Source: a bacterium (lineage in GTDB: Bacteria; Vulcanimicrobiota; Vulcanimicrobiia; Vulcanimicrobiales; SCRA01). From it: 64,000 nucleotides of DNA. Below the pieces are notes generated by a model. That model saw only the letters and a program-made list of their open reading frames with translations. It was not told the origin of the DNA and ran no database searches. The position numbers were made by a program, and so were the translations under genes. This document shows positions 1-9,057 of this stretch, one piece after another. The number at the start of each line of letters is the position of its first letter. Within the stretch, counting starts at the first letter, position 1. The DNA lies in NCBI GenBank assembly GCA_004298675.1, contig SCRI01000086.1, positions 124,001-188,000 of the forward strand. The letters are read 5' to 3'.

Positions 1-14
1 TCCTGCGGGGGCGG

Positions 15-1802
15 ATGCGCGCGTGGTTCTCGCCGCTGGAGGGCAGCGCAGCGCTGACGCGGCTGGACTGGCTGATCGCGATCGGCTTGGGTCTGTTGTG
101 CCTGGCGATCACGCTGACCCGGATCGCGCATCCCGCCACGCAGATCTTCGACGAGATCTACTACGCGCGCACGGCCAAGGAGTATCTGCAGCATCGCGAC
201 GTCTTCGAGTGGACGCATCCGCCGCTCACCAAGCTGCTGATCGCCTTGGGCATCATCGCCGATGGCGGCTACCCGCGCGGCTTCACGAGTTTTGGCTGGC
301 GTCTAGCCTCGGCTTTCGTGGGCAGTCTGACGGTGCCGCTCCTGTACGCCTTTGCCAAGCGTCTGCTGCGCTCGACGGCCTTTGCCGCAGTTGCCGCCGG
401 CCTGCTGATCTTCAGCGGTTTCCATCTCGTTCAATCCCGCATCGCCACGCCCGAGATCACGGTGGCGTTCTTCTCCTTGGCGTCGCTATACTGTGCGTAT
501 CGCTACGTGATTGCGGCGCAGGTTCGCGTCGTCGAGCGCCTGCGCGCGGGCTGGCAATGGGTGCTTGGCGCCGGCGGCGCAGTGGCGCTCGTGGTGGGCT
601 GGCTGGCACAGTGGATCATCGCGCGCCCGCCCGTCGTCTATGGGGATGGACGCGGCGACGATATCGCGGCGCGCATCGCCATCTTCGCGGTCTTCGGGTC
701 GGCCGCGTATCTCGTCGTCCGGCTCGTGCTTCCACGCCTCTACGGCAGCGGCCGGCTCGTCGCGTGCTACGCCGACGGCAGCAGCGTGGAGACGTATGGC
801 CGGGAGCGGCTCAACGTCCCCGCGGCCGCCGATGGTGGAACCAAGAAGAGCGCCGTCTACCGGCGCGACGGGCTCGAGGTCACCCTCGGCTCCGACGGTG
901 TGGAGCACTATCGCACCGCTGAGGGCGAGGCGCGCTTCACTCCGGAGGGGACGCTGGAGATCGAGCCCGGCGGGCTGCGCGTGCGTTCCCGCGACGCCAC
1001 GCTCTGGATGTGGCTGCTGGCGCTGGCGCTCGCGGGCGCGATCGACAGTAAATGGAACGGTTTCTTCACGCTGGGCTGGGTGCTGCTGGGCCTCGCGCTG
1101 GTCGCCTCGCAGCGCTGGTGGTGCCGCCCCGCGCAGTGGGGCAATCCGCGTGGCATCCCGCTGGATATCGTCTACGCGGCGGTCCTGTTGGTGGGCGCGG
1201 TCGTCTACGTGCTCTCGTACGTTCCGTACTTCACGTTAGGGCACAACTTGGCCGACCTGATGGGGCTGCAGCGCCAGATGTTCCTCTATCACGACGAGCT
1301 GAAGGCGACGCATCCGTATTCGGCGCGCTGGTGGGAGTGGCCGCTGATCTGGCGGCCGATCTCTTACTACTATCACGACTTCGGCGGGCCGGGGCACATC
1401 GTGGCGGAGATCCTCGCGCTTCCCAATCCCGTCAACTGGTGGTTCGGACTGCTCAGCGTCCCCGCGCTCTTCGTGATCGGATTGCTGCGGCGGCACAAGG
1501 GCTACGCGCTGCTCGTGGGGGCCTACCTGTGGCAGTGGCTACCTTGGATGACGAGCCCGCGTATCACGTTCGAGTACCACTTTTTCCCGAATCTCGCCAT
1601 CATCTGCCTGGCCAACGCGCTCGTGCTCCAGGAGGCGTGGAGGAGCTTTGGGCGCTGGGGGCGCATCGCCGTCATCGCCTTCCTGGCCGCCGTGGCTTGG
1701 GCATTTCTCTTCTGGCTTCCGATCTGGGTCGGAACTCCGATCCCGTACGACGAATGGCAGAAGCGGATGCTGATGTGGCTGGTGGGAACGCACTGGATCT
1801 AA
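15..1802 (+). CDS. GT39-family dolichyl-phosphate-mannose--protein mannosyltransferase-like membrane protein
   Basis: Predicted polytopic membrane glycosyltransferase that would move a sugar from a polyprenyl-phosphate donor to proteins or envelope glycans. A first membrane helix (about residues 18-36) precedes an acidic loop motif, FDEIYYARTAKEYL (45-58), and THPPL (67-71), the arrangement seen in PMT-family enzymes. About ten further hydrophobic segments follow. A hydrophilic stretch of about 80 residues (roughly 243-325) interrupts the membrane segments and is unusual for the family. The frame stays open to the left edge, so the true start could lie outside the window. The yebC gene follows after 28 bp. 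The family call is fairly sure; the substrate is unknown. Confidence 0.75.
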   Translation: MRAWFSPLEGSAALTRLDWLIAIGLGLLCLAITLTRIAHPATQIFDEIYYARTAKEYLQHRDVFEWTHPPLTKLLIALGIIADGGYPRGFTSFGWRLASAFVGSLTVPLLYAFAKRLLRSTAFAAVAAGLLIFSGFHLVQSRIATPEITVAFFSLASLYCAYRYVIAAQVRVVERLRAGWQWVLGAGGAVALVVGWLAQWIIARPPVVYGDGRGDDIAARIAIFAVFGSAAYLVVRLVLPRLYGSGRLVACYADGSSVETYGRERLNVPAAADGGTKKSAVYRRDGLEVTLGSDGVEHYRTAEGEARFTPEGTLEIEPGGLRVRSRDATLWMWLLALALAGAIDSKWNGFFTLGWVLLGLALVASQRWWCRPAQWGNPRGIPLDIVYAAVLLVGAVVYVLSYVPYFTLGHNLADLMGLQRQMFLYHDELKATHPYSARWWEWPLIWRPISYYYHDFGGPGHIVAEILALPNPVNWWFGLLSVPALFVIGLLRRHKGYALLVGAYLWQWLPWMTSPRITFEYHFFPNLAIICLANALVLQEAWRSFGRWGRIAVIAFLAAVAWAFLFWLPIWVGTPIPYDEWQKRMLMWLVGTHWI

Positions 1803-1830
1803 CGGAAGAAGCGAAGAGAAAGAGACAACC

Positions 1831-2583
1831 ATGTCCGGACACTCCAAGTGGCACAACATCCGGCTGCGCAAGGGCAAGGTGGATGCCCAGCGCGGCGCGC
1901 TGTTCACCAAGCTCTCGAAAGAGATCATCCTGGCCGCCAAGAGCGGTTCCCCCGATCCCGAGGCCAACTACCGCCTGAAGATGGCGGTGGACAAAGCGCG
2001 CGAGAACAACATGCCGATGGACAACATCAAGCGTGCGATCGCGCGCGCCGCCGGCGGCGAGGGCGCGCGTGACATCGAGGAGGTGCGCTACGAGGGCTAC
2101 GGTCCCAGCGGCGTGGCGGTCATCGTGGATGCCGCGACGGACAACCGCAATCGCACCGCCTCCGAGATGCGCTTTCTCTTCAGCCGCAACGGCGGCACGC
2201 TGGGCGAAAGCGGCAGCGTGAGTTGGCAGTTCGAGCCGCGCGGCCTGGTAGAGGTCGAGAGCGCGGGGCGCAGCGAGGATCAGTTGACCGAGGCGGTACT
2301 GATCGATGGCGTCGACGACGTCCGCTACGATCCCGAGCGCAGCGAGATCCTCACGGACGTCGCGGCGCTGCAACGAGTGCGTGAGACGCTTGCCTCGGGC
2401 GGGTTGAAGGTGACGGAGGCGCGCCTCTCGATGGAGCCCAAGCAGACCGTCGCGCTGACGGGTGACGCGGCCGCAGCGGTCCTCAAGCTTCTAGATGCGC
2501 TGGATGAGCACGAGGACGTGCAGCAGGTCTACTCCAATGTCGATCTCTCGGCCGCGGATCTCGAGGCACTTGCCGGCGCGTGA
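1831..2583 (+). CDS. yebC: YebC/PmpR-family DNA-binding regulatory protein
   Basis: A 250-residue protein beginning MSGHSKWHNIRLRKGKVDA, the near-invariant N-terminus of the YebC/TACO1 family, and full length for it. Family members act as transcriptional regulators or as factors that help ribosomes through difficult sequences such as proline runs; which applies here cannot be read from sequence. An AAGAAGCGAAGAGAAAGAGA purine-rich tract lies just upstream. The stop overlaps the GTG start of the PASTA protein, so the two are probably translationally coupled. In many bacteria yebC neighbours ruvC; no ruv gene is present here. Confidence 0.93.
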   Translation: MSGHSKWHNIRLRKGKVDAQRGALFTKLSKEIILAAKSGSPDPEANYRLKMAVDKARENNMPMDNIKRAIARAAGGEGARDIEEVRYEGYGPSGVAVIVDAATDNRNRTASEMRFLFSRNGGTLGESGSVSWQFEPRGLVEVESAGRSEDQLTEAVLIDGVDDVRYDPERSEILTDVAALQRVRETLASGGLKVTEARLSMEPKQTVALTGDAAAAVLKLLDALDEHEDVQQVYSNVDLSAADLEALAGA

Positions 2584-3568
2584 GCGCTGACGAGCCGCGC
2601 CGGCAGCGGAGCGCCGGAGGATTCGATTGGGCCACGTGGGGCTTTCCGCTTGCCTTGGCTTTGGCCACGGGCGTCTTCGTCTGGTTCGGAAAGACGCTCT
2701 TCGGCTTGATCGCACCCAACGAGACGATCGTCATCATCCCGCAGCTGGTGGGTTTGACGCTGCCCGACGCGCAAGGCCAGGCCTCGCGCTCGGGGTTGCG
2801 CATCACCGTTGCGGCCAACGAGACCAGCAATACCTACCCCAATGGGGTGGTGATGGGGCAGCAACCGGAGCACGGCAAGGGCGTGCGCCCGGGGCGCGCG
2901 GTGGCGGTGCTGGTCTCCTCCGGCGTCAAGCTGGTGTCGATGCCCGATCTGCGCTATGACTCGCTGCGTCAGGCGCGCTTGGAGCTGGGGCGCTTGAAGC
3001 TGCAACTGGCCAAGACGCACCGCGTCGACAACGATCAGGTGCCCGCGGACGCGGTGGTAGCGCAAGCGCCGATTCCGCTGACGAGCGTACGCGAGGGCAC
3101 GGCGGTGACGCTGGAGATCTCGAAGGGGCCGCCGCCGTTCATCAAGGTTCCCAATCTCACCGGCACCGATCTCCCAGCGGCGCTACGGCGCGCGCATGAA
3201 GCGCACGTGCAGTTGGGACAGATCGTGTGGACCCCCTTCGGACACGCCGGCCCGCCGCGTGGGCGCGTGGTGCGGCAGTCGCCGGCGGCGGGCCTACAGG
3301 CCGATTCGTCGCAGTACGTTAGTTTGCAGGTCAGCGCGGGCCCGGGAGAGACAGGCTATACGGTACGGCAAGTACACGCCACGGTCACCGTCCCCCAGCG
3401 CGACAGCGACGTAGAGGTGAAGATGGTGGCTCACGATGCCACGGGAACATGGACGACGTACGACTCGTACGCCCGCGCCGGGCAGAAACTCGACTTCACG
3501 TTGACCTTCGTAGGGGGTGGAACGCTGGACACCTATCTCAACAACGATCTCGTCAACGAGGCCAACGT

Positions 3569-3572
<4 letters not shown>
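2580..3572 (+). CDS. PASTA-domain membrane protein without a kinase domain
   Basis: A 330-residue protein with a short cytoplasmic N-terminus, one transmembrane helix (about residues 17-45) and three successive PASTA-type repeats (about 48-113, 115-180 and 183-255). A C-terminal beta-rich domain of about 75 residues follows. PASTA domains bind muropeptides or beta-lactams in PrkC/PknB kinases and in penicillin-binding proteins; here no kinase or transpeptidase domain precedes them. The GTG start overlaps the yebC stop, and the gene ends in an ATGA overlap with rpe. It occupies the position that prkC holds next to rpe in Firmicutes. Likely an extracytoplasmic cell-wall sensor or binding protein; its partner is unknown. 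Confidence 0.8.
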
Positions 3573-4249
<677 letters not shown>

Positions 4250-4260
4250 ACGAGGCGAGC

Positions 4261-5238
4261 GTGACGGCGGCGCTGCACGCGCTGCTCGACCCTCCAACGG
4301 GGCGCGTGCGCGTGGGGATCGGCGACGATGCCGCCGTGTGGAGTCCGAGCCCGGGGGCCTTACAGGTCATCACCGTCGACGAGTGCACGGAGGGGATCGA
4401 TTTTCGGCGCGGGGCGGTGACGCTGCAGGATGCCGGCTGGCGCGCCCTGGCGGCCAGTATCTCCGACGTGGCGGCGATGGGGGGGCGGCCGGTGCTGGCC
4501 GTCGTCTCGTTGACGTTGCCGGAGGACCTGGATCAAGCCGGGGTGTTGCAACTGTACCAGGGCATGGACGAGCTGGCGGGGCGCCAGCGCGTGCAGATCG
4601 TGGGCGGTGACCTCTCGCGGGGGCGGGTGCTCTCGCTGGGTGTGACGGTGGTGGGCGAGGTGCGCCCGAGCAACCTCAAGCGCCGCGGCGACGGCCGCGA
4701 GGGCGACGTGGTTGCGGTCAGCGGACCGCTGGGCTTGAGCCGCGCCGGGCTGGCGATCCTGGAAGGCGAGGTCGATCCCGCCAAGCTGGAGCCGCGGCTG
4801 GTGGAGCGAGCCTTAGCCGCATACCGGCGCCCGCTACCGCAGACGGGGGCTGGCCGCTTTCTCGGCGGCTCGCGCTACGTGCGGGCGATGATGGACCTCT
4901 CGGATGGGCTCGCCTCCGACCTTCCGCGCTTGGCGCAGGCTAGCGGAACCGGCGCGACGATCGACGTGGAGCGCCTTCCCATCGACCCGGCATGCCGGGC
5001 CGTGGCGGAGGCCATGGGGGTACCGCCCGAGGACTTGGCCCTGCAGGGTGGCGACGATTTGGAGCTGCTCTGTACGGTGCGCCGGCGGGCCTTCGAGTAT
5101 CTCGCGGGACGGGCCAAGGCACGGTTGGGGCGTGCGCTGCTGCCCGTGGGCTCGTTGGAGCGCGGCGAGGGCGTGGCGCTGCTCCGCGGCGGTGAGCGCC
5201 GGCCGCTGGAGCTTCGGGGTTGGGAGGCGCTACGGTAA
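4261..5238 (+). CDS. thiL: Thiamine-monophosphate kinase
   Basis: Phosphorylates thiamine monophosphate to thiamine diphosphate with ATP, the last step of cofactor synthesis. The 325-residue PurM-like protein carries VGIGDDAAVW, VDECTEGIDF, SISDVAAMGG, VGGDLSRG and DLSDGLASDL, the Mg-ATP and substrate motifs of ThiL. The GTG at 4261 is the first standard start. The frame is open back to a CTG at 4246 that overlaps the rpe stop and would give an N-terminus (LNEASVTAALHALL) closer to the family pattern, so a non-standard upstream start is possible. It converges on rpmB. Confidence 0.93.
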   Translation: MTAALHALLDPPTGRVRVGIGDDAAVWSPSPGALQVITVDECTEGIDFRRGAVTLQDAGWRALAASISDVAAMGGRPVLAVVSLTLPEDLDQAGVLQLYQGMDELAGRQRVQIVGGDLSRGRVLSLGVTVVGEVRPSNLKRRGDGREGDVVAVSGPLGLSRAGLAILEGEVDPAKLEPRLVERALAAYRRPLPQTGAGRFLGGSRYVRAMMDLSDGLASDLPRLAQASGTGATIDVERLPIDPACRAVAEAMGVPPEDLALQGGDDLELLCTVRRRAFEYLAGRAKARLGRALLPVGSLERGEGVALLRGGERRPLELRGWEALR

Positions 5239-5262
5239 CGAAGGAGACGGGGCCCGCGGCGA

Positions 5263-5457
5263 TCAGCCTACCAGACGCGTGACCCGCTTGGATTTAAGGC
5301 ACTGCGTGCAGACGCGCGCGGTGCGATGGGTGCCGCGATCGTTGATGCGTACCGACTGCAAGTTCGGCAGCCAGCGCCGACGCGTCTTATTCATCGCGTG
5401 GCTCACGTTGTTTCCGGTGGCGGGACCCTTCCCGCAGACTTCGCAGCGCTTCGCCAC
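5263..5457 (-). CDS. rpmB: Large ribosomal subunit protein bL28
   Basis: A 64-residue ribosomal protein with two CxxC pairs (CEVC and CTQC), so a zinc-binding form of L28, and the family segment [19 protein letters not shown]. The GTG at 5457 is preferred over an ATG two codons upstream: it gives the usual (M)AKRCEVCGK start and lies 7 nt after a GAGGAG ribosome site, whereas that site nearly touches the ATG. It is the only leftward gene in the first 29 kb and has its own promoter. The place of rpmB between thiamine-kinase and fakA genes is also seen in Firmicutes. Confidence 0.95.
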   Translation of the reverse strand: MAKRCEVCGKGPATGNNVSHAMNKTRRRWLPNLQSVRINDRGTHRTARVCTQCLKSKRVTRLVG

Positions 5458-5504
5458 GACCATACTCCTCGTTGGACTGCGCCGGAAGGCGCGACAACCA
5501 CGGT

Positions 5505-5534
5505 ACTATAGCACACGCGAAGGGTGCCGCGCAA
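5505..5534 (-). promoter_or_regulatory. Promoter candidate for rpmB
   Basis: Reading leftward, TTGCGC (5534-5529) and TATAGT (5510-5505) are separated by 18 bp, a housekeeping-sigma-like arrangement ending about 48 bp before the rpmB start. The TATAGT hexamer is the best -10 match in the gap. The same 18-bp spacing occurs at the sigH and FmdB-gene promoters. Confidence 0.55.
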
Positions 5535-5580
5535 TCCTGGGCGGAGGAGTCGCCGAGCGAGCATCGTAAACGCCCACCCG

Positions 5581-7188
5581 ATGTCAGCGTGGACTGTCAC
5601 CCTGGCCGATGGACGTGCTTTGCGCAGGTTCCTGACCGCGGGGGCATTTTTTTTGCGCAAGTACCGTCAAGTCGTCAACGACCTGAACGTGTTTCCCGTG
5701 CCCGACGGCGACACGGGCTCAAACATGTACTTGACGGTCCGCGGCGCCTTGCTGGAGGTGCGTAAGCGGCACAGCGGGGGCTTGGCCGAGGCCGCAGCGG
5801 CCGCGGCGATGGGATCGCTGATGGGCGCGCGGGGCAACTCGGGCGTCATCATCTCGCAGATGCTGCGTGGCTTCGCGCACAGCGTGCGCCACAAACAGAC
5901 GTTGGAGACGTTCGATTTCGCCGTGGCGCTGCGCGACGGCGTGGCCGCCGCGCGCGCCGCATTGCTCAAGCCGGTGGAGGGCACGATCATCTCGGTGGCG
6001 CAGGCCGCCGCCGATGCCGCCTATCGCTTGGCCTTACGCGAGCGTGATTTCTACCATCTGATCGCGGGTATGGTCAAGCAGGCGCATGACGCGCTCGAGC
6101 GTACGCCGGAGCAGCTCCCCGTGCTCAAAGAGGCCGGCGTCGTGGATGCCGGCGGCATGGGCTTCGTGTATTTTTTCGAAGGCATCCTGCGCTTTCTGCC
6201 AGGCAACATCGCGCGGACCACGGCCTTTCCGCGCCGGCCGCAGCGCAGCGCGGTCTTCTCAGCCGCGCAACGCGTCGACGAGCATCGTTTCTGCACCGAG
6301 TTCGTGCTCGAGGAGAGCCGCTGCGACGATCGCACGCTGCGCGCGGAGCTCGAGCCGCTGGGCGAGTCACTGCTGGTGGTTGGCGGCGAGGGCGTGCTGA
6401 AAGTCCACATTCACACCGATGAGCCGGAGCGCGTCAGCGCGGCCGCGGCGGCGTTCGGGCGCGTGACGCGCTTGAAAGTCGACAACATGGAGCGGCAGCA
6501 CAACGTGATGGTGGTGGAGCGTCCGAGCAAACCCTGGGGCGTGGTGGCGGCGGTGCCGGGCGCGGGATTCGCGGAGATCTATCGCGACCTTGGCACCGAG
6601 GTCGTCCTGCGTGCCGATAGCCGCAGCGGTATCTCGGTGCGCGACGTCGTGCTCGCCTGCAACTCCGCGCTGGAACCGGTCGTCTATCTGCTGCCCAACG
6701 ATCCTAATCTGCTGTTGGTGGCGCGCGAGGCTGCGGAGCTGGTGCGCGGGCGTGAGGTTCGCGTCGTCTCCACGCGCAACCCCGCGCACGGCGTCGGCGT
6801 GCTCTTCGCGCTAGGCGCGCGCGGGCACGAACAGCCGGACGTTGACGAGTTGGAGGCGGCCGCTGGGTCGATCGCGGTGGGAAGTGTTTTCCTCGCGGGG
6901 AAGGATGCGACGTTCGGCGGGATCTCGATCTCCCGCGGCGAGCCCACGGGCTTAGCGGGCAGCGAGATGTTGACCGAAGCCACAGTCGACGAGACGGTCG
7001 TGGCCGTGGTGCGCCGGATCGGCGGGGAGGAAGGTGGTTTGCTGACGCTCTACTACGGCGGAGTTCAAAAAGAACGGGATGCCGAGCGTCTCGCGCAGCG
7101 GCTGCGTACCGAGTCCGCGCGGCTCGAGGTACAATACTACTACGGCGGCCAGCCGAGCTCGGAGTATGTGATCTCCCTTGAGCGATAA
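5581..7188 (+). CDS. fakA: Fatty acid kinase catalytic subunit FakA (DhaL + FakA/DegV-accessory domains)
   Basis: ATP-dependent kinase that phosphorylates fatty acids held by a DegV/FakB-type carrier. The N-terminal DhaL domain (about residues 1-190) shows NVFPVPDGDTGSNMY, with the Mg-binding aspartates, and MGARGNSGVIISQ. The middle and C-terminal domains match the YloV/FakA extension, and GVVDAGGMGFVYF links them. Length is 535 residues from ATG 5581. A GTG 19 codons upstream is in frame but adds a basic, non-family extension, so it was not used. The gene is followed with overlap by plsX and then degV, the other parts of the acyl-phosphate pathway. Confidence 0.88.
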   Translation: MSAWTVTLADGRALRRFLTAGAFFLRKYRQVVNDLNVFPVPDGDTGSNMYLTVRGALLEVRKRHSGGLAEAAAAAAMGSLMGARGNSGVIISQMLRGFAHSVRHKQTLETFDFAVALRDGVAAARAALLKPVEGTIISVAQAAADAAYRLALRERDFYHLIAGMVKQAHDALERTPEQLPVLKEAGVVDAGGMGFVYFFEGILRFLPGNIARTTAFPRRPQRSAVFSAAQRVDEHRFCTEFVLEESRCDDRTLRAELEPLGESLLVVGGEGVLKVHIHTDEPERVSAAAAAFGRVTRLKVDNMERQHNVMVVERPSKPWGVVAAVPGAGFAEIYRDLGTEVVLRADSRSGISVRDVVLACNSALEPVVYLLPNDPNLLLVAREAAELVRGREVRVVSTRNPAHGVGVLFALGARGHEQPDVDELEAAAGSIAVGSVFLAGKDATFGGISISRGEPTGLAGSEMLTEATVDETVVAVVRRIGGEEGGLLTLYYGGVQKERDAERLAQRLRTESARLEVQYYYGGQPSSEYVISLER

Positions 7189-8215
7189 CCAACCCAGGAG
7201 TAAGTCGCGCATCGCCGTCGATGCCATGGGGGGCGACAACGCACCGCAAGAGATCGTCGCCGGCGCCGTGCAGGCCGCAAACGACGGCATCGCGGAGGTC
7301 GTCCTGGTCGGAGACCGCAGTGTGATCGAGACCTGCGCCACGGCGAAGGAGCTTGCCGCCGTCGAGATCGTCGACGTGCGCGGACAGCCGGTGGCGATGG
7401 ACGAGCACGCGGCGCAGGCGGCGCGGCGCGCCGACCAGACGAGCCTGGGCGTGGCGGTGAATCTGGTACGTGACGGCAAGGCCGCCGCCGTCGTTTCCGC
7501 CGGCAATACCGGGGCCTTCCATGCCATCGCGTTGTTGAGCCTGGGGCGTATCCGCGGGGTCAAACGCCCGGCCATCGCCACCGTGCTGCCCGCGCCCACC
7601 GGGCCGGTGCTCTTGCTGGACGCTGGAGCGAACGTCGACTGCAAGCCGGAGTACCTGCTGCAGTTCGGCTTGATGGGGGATGCATACGCACGCACGGTGA
7701 TGGCGATCGCGCGCCCGCGCGTCGGTGTGCTCTCCATCGGCGAGGAGGCCACCAAGGGCAATGCGCTCGCCGTTGCCGCACACGAGCTGTTGGCGAAGGC
7801 GCCACTGCACTTTATCGGCAACGTCGAGGGCAAGGATATCATGTCGGGCGCAACCGACGTGGTGGTGACCGACGGGTTCGTCGGCAACGTCGTGCTGAAG
7901 TTCGGTGAGGGCATGTTCACGCAGCTCTTCGCGCTCTTGCGCGAGAGCATCATGTCGTCGGGCATCTTGGGGAGAGTGGGTGCGATCATGCTGCGCCGCG
8001 CTCTGCGCCCGCTGGGCGAGCGGCTGAACTGGGAGCGCTACGGCGGTGCTCCGCTACTGGGGCTGCAGGGCATCTGTATCGTGACCCACGGGCGTGCGAA
8101 GGCGCTGGCGATTCGAAACTCGGTGCGGGCGGCGGCCGTTGCGGTGGAGCGGGGGCTCGTGAAAGCGATCGCGGACGAGATCGCGCACCCGCGCGAAAGC
8201 GGACTGAGCCGATGA
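7178..8215 (+). CDS. plsX: Phosphate acyltransferase PlsX
   Basis: Interconverts acyl-ACP and acyl-phosphate, feeding PlsY in phospholipid synthesis, or charging ACP from FakA-made acyl-phosphate. The 345-residue protein begins with IAVDAMGGDNAPQEIV, the family signature, and retains SAGNTGAF and the DGFVGNVVLKFGEG segment. The TTG start at 7178 lies inside the end of fakA (11-bp overlap), with GGAG about 13 nt upstream. The C-terminus ends in an ATGA overlap with degV, so the three genes are probably cotranslated. Confidence 0.94.
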   Translation: MSDNQPRSKSRIAVDAMGGDNAPQEIVAGAVQAANDGIAEVVLVGDRSVIETCATAKELAAVEIVDVRGQPVAMDEHAAQAARRADQTSLGVAVNLVRDGKAAAVVSAGNTGAFHAIALLSLGRIRGVKRPAIATVLPAPTGPVLLLDAGANVDCKPEYLLQFGLMGDAYARTVMAIARPRVGVLSIGEEATKGNALAVAAHELLAKAPLHFIGNVEGKDIMSGATDVVVTDGFVGNVVLKFGEGMFTQLFALLRESIMSSGILGRVGAIMLRRALRPLGERLNWERYGGAPLLGLQGICIVTHGRAKALAIRNSVRAAAVAVERGLVKAIADEIAHPRESGLSR

Positions 8216-9057
8216 GCGTCGCAATCGTCACCGACTCGACCGCCGACCTCGAGCCCGCGCTCGCGCGCGAGCTCGGCGTAACCGTCGTCCCGCTCTACGT
8301 GATCTTCGGCCAGCAGCGCTATCTCGATGGCGTGGAGATGACGCGGGCAGAGTTCTTCAAACGCATGGCCGCCGGCGGCGCGCTGCCGAGCACCTCGCAG
8401 CCCACGTCGCAGGCCTTTGAAGATGCCTACCGGCCGCTCGTGGAAGCCGGGCACGAGGTCGTCTCCATCCACATCAGCTCAAAGCTCTCCGGCACCATCA
8501 ACTCGGCCGGCGCGGGCGCGCAGGCGTTTGCACACGCCCGCATCGAGCGCTTCGACTCGCAGACGGCCAGCGGCGGTCTGGGGCTGCTGGTGACGGGGGC
8601 CGCGCGCATGGCGCGCGAAGGCGCCGGCAGCGACGAGATCCTGGCCGCGCTGCATGCGTGGCGCGCTTCGCAGCACGGCTACGCCGTGTTTCCCGATCTC
8701 AATCACCTGGTGCGCGGAGGCCGCATCGGCAAAGCGCGCGCCTTGGTGGGCGGAATCCTGCGCATCGTCCCGATCGTGGAAGTCAAGGACGGCGAGGCAC
8801 ATGAATACGGCAAGGCACGCACGTTCACGCGCGGGCTCGATGACGTCGCGACGGCGGCCGTGAGCCATGTGCTCCGCCCCGAGGATGCGCGCCTGGCCGT
8901 CGTTCACACCAACGCTCCGGAGATCGCCGCCGAGCTGGTGGCGCGTCTGCGCGCGCGCCTGCCCGTACAGGCGCAGGAGATACTCACGGTGGCGGCCGGT
9001 CCGGCGATCGGCGTCCATGGCGGACCCGGCGCCGCCGGCGTCTTCTCGGTAGGATAG
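8212..9057 (+). CDS. DegV-family fatty acid-binding protein (FakB-like)
   Basis: A 281-residue DegV-fold protein expected to hold a fatty acid as the substrate carrier of FakA. Visible family features are the N-terminal VAIVTDSTADL, the LPSTSQPTSQAF segment that lines the head-group pocket, and ISSKLSGTINSA. The NHLVRGGRIGKA motif lies in the C-terminal half. It is translationally coupled to plsX, and hemW begins on the base after its stop. The neighbourhood supports FakB function; acyl-chain preference cannot be judged. Confidence 0.9.
   Translation: MSVAIVTDSTADLEPALARELGVTVVPLYVIFGQQRYLDGVEMTRAEFFKRMAAGGALPSTSQPTSQAFEDAYRPLVEAGHEVVSIHISSKLSGTINSAGAGAQAFAHARIERFDSQTASGGLGLLVTGAARMAREGAGSDEILAALHAWRASQHGYAVFPDLNHLVRGGRIGKARALVGGILRIVPIVEVKDGEAHEYGKARTFTRGLDDVATAAVSHVLRPEDARLAVVHTNAPEIAAELVARLRARLPVQAQEILTVAAGPAIGVHGGPGAAGVFSVG

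Noticed and set aside
5524-5580. N-terminal extension of FakA from a GTG
   Set aside because: Adds 19 basic residues not seen in the family and overlaps the rpmB promoter region; the ATG at 5581 gives the normal domain start.
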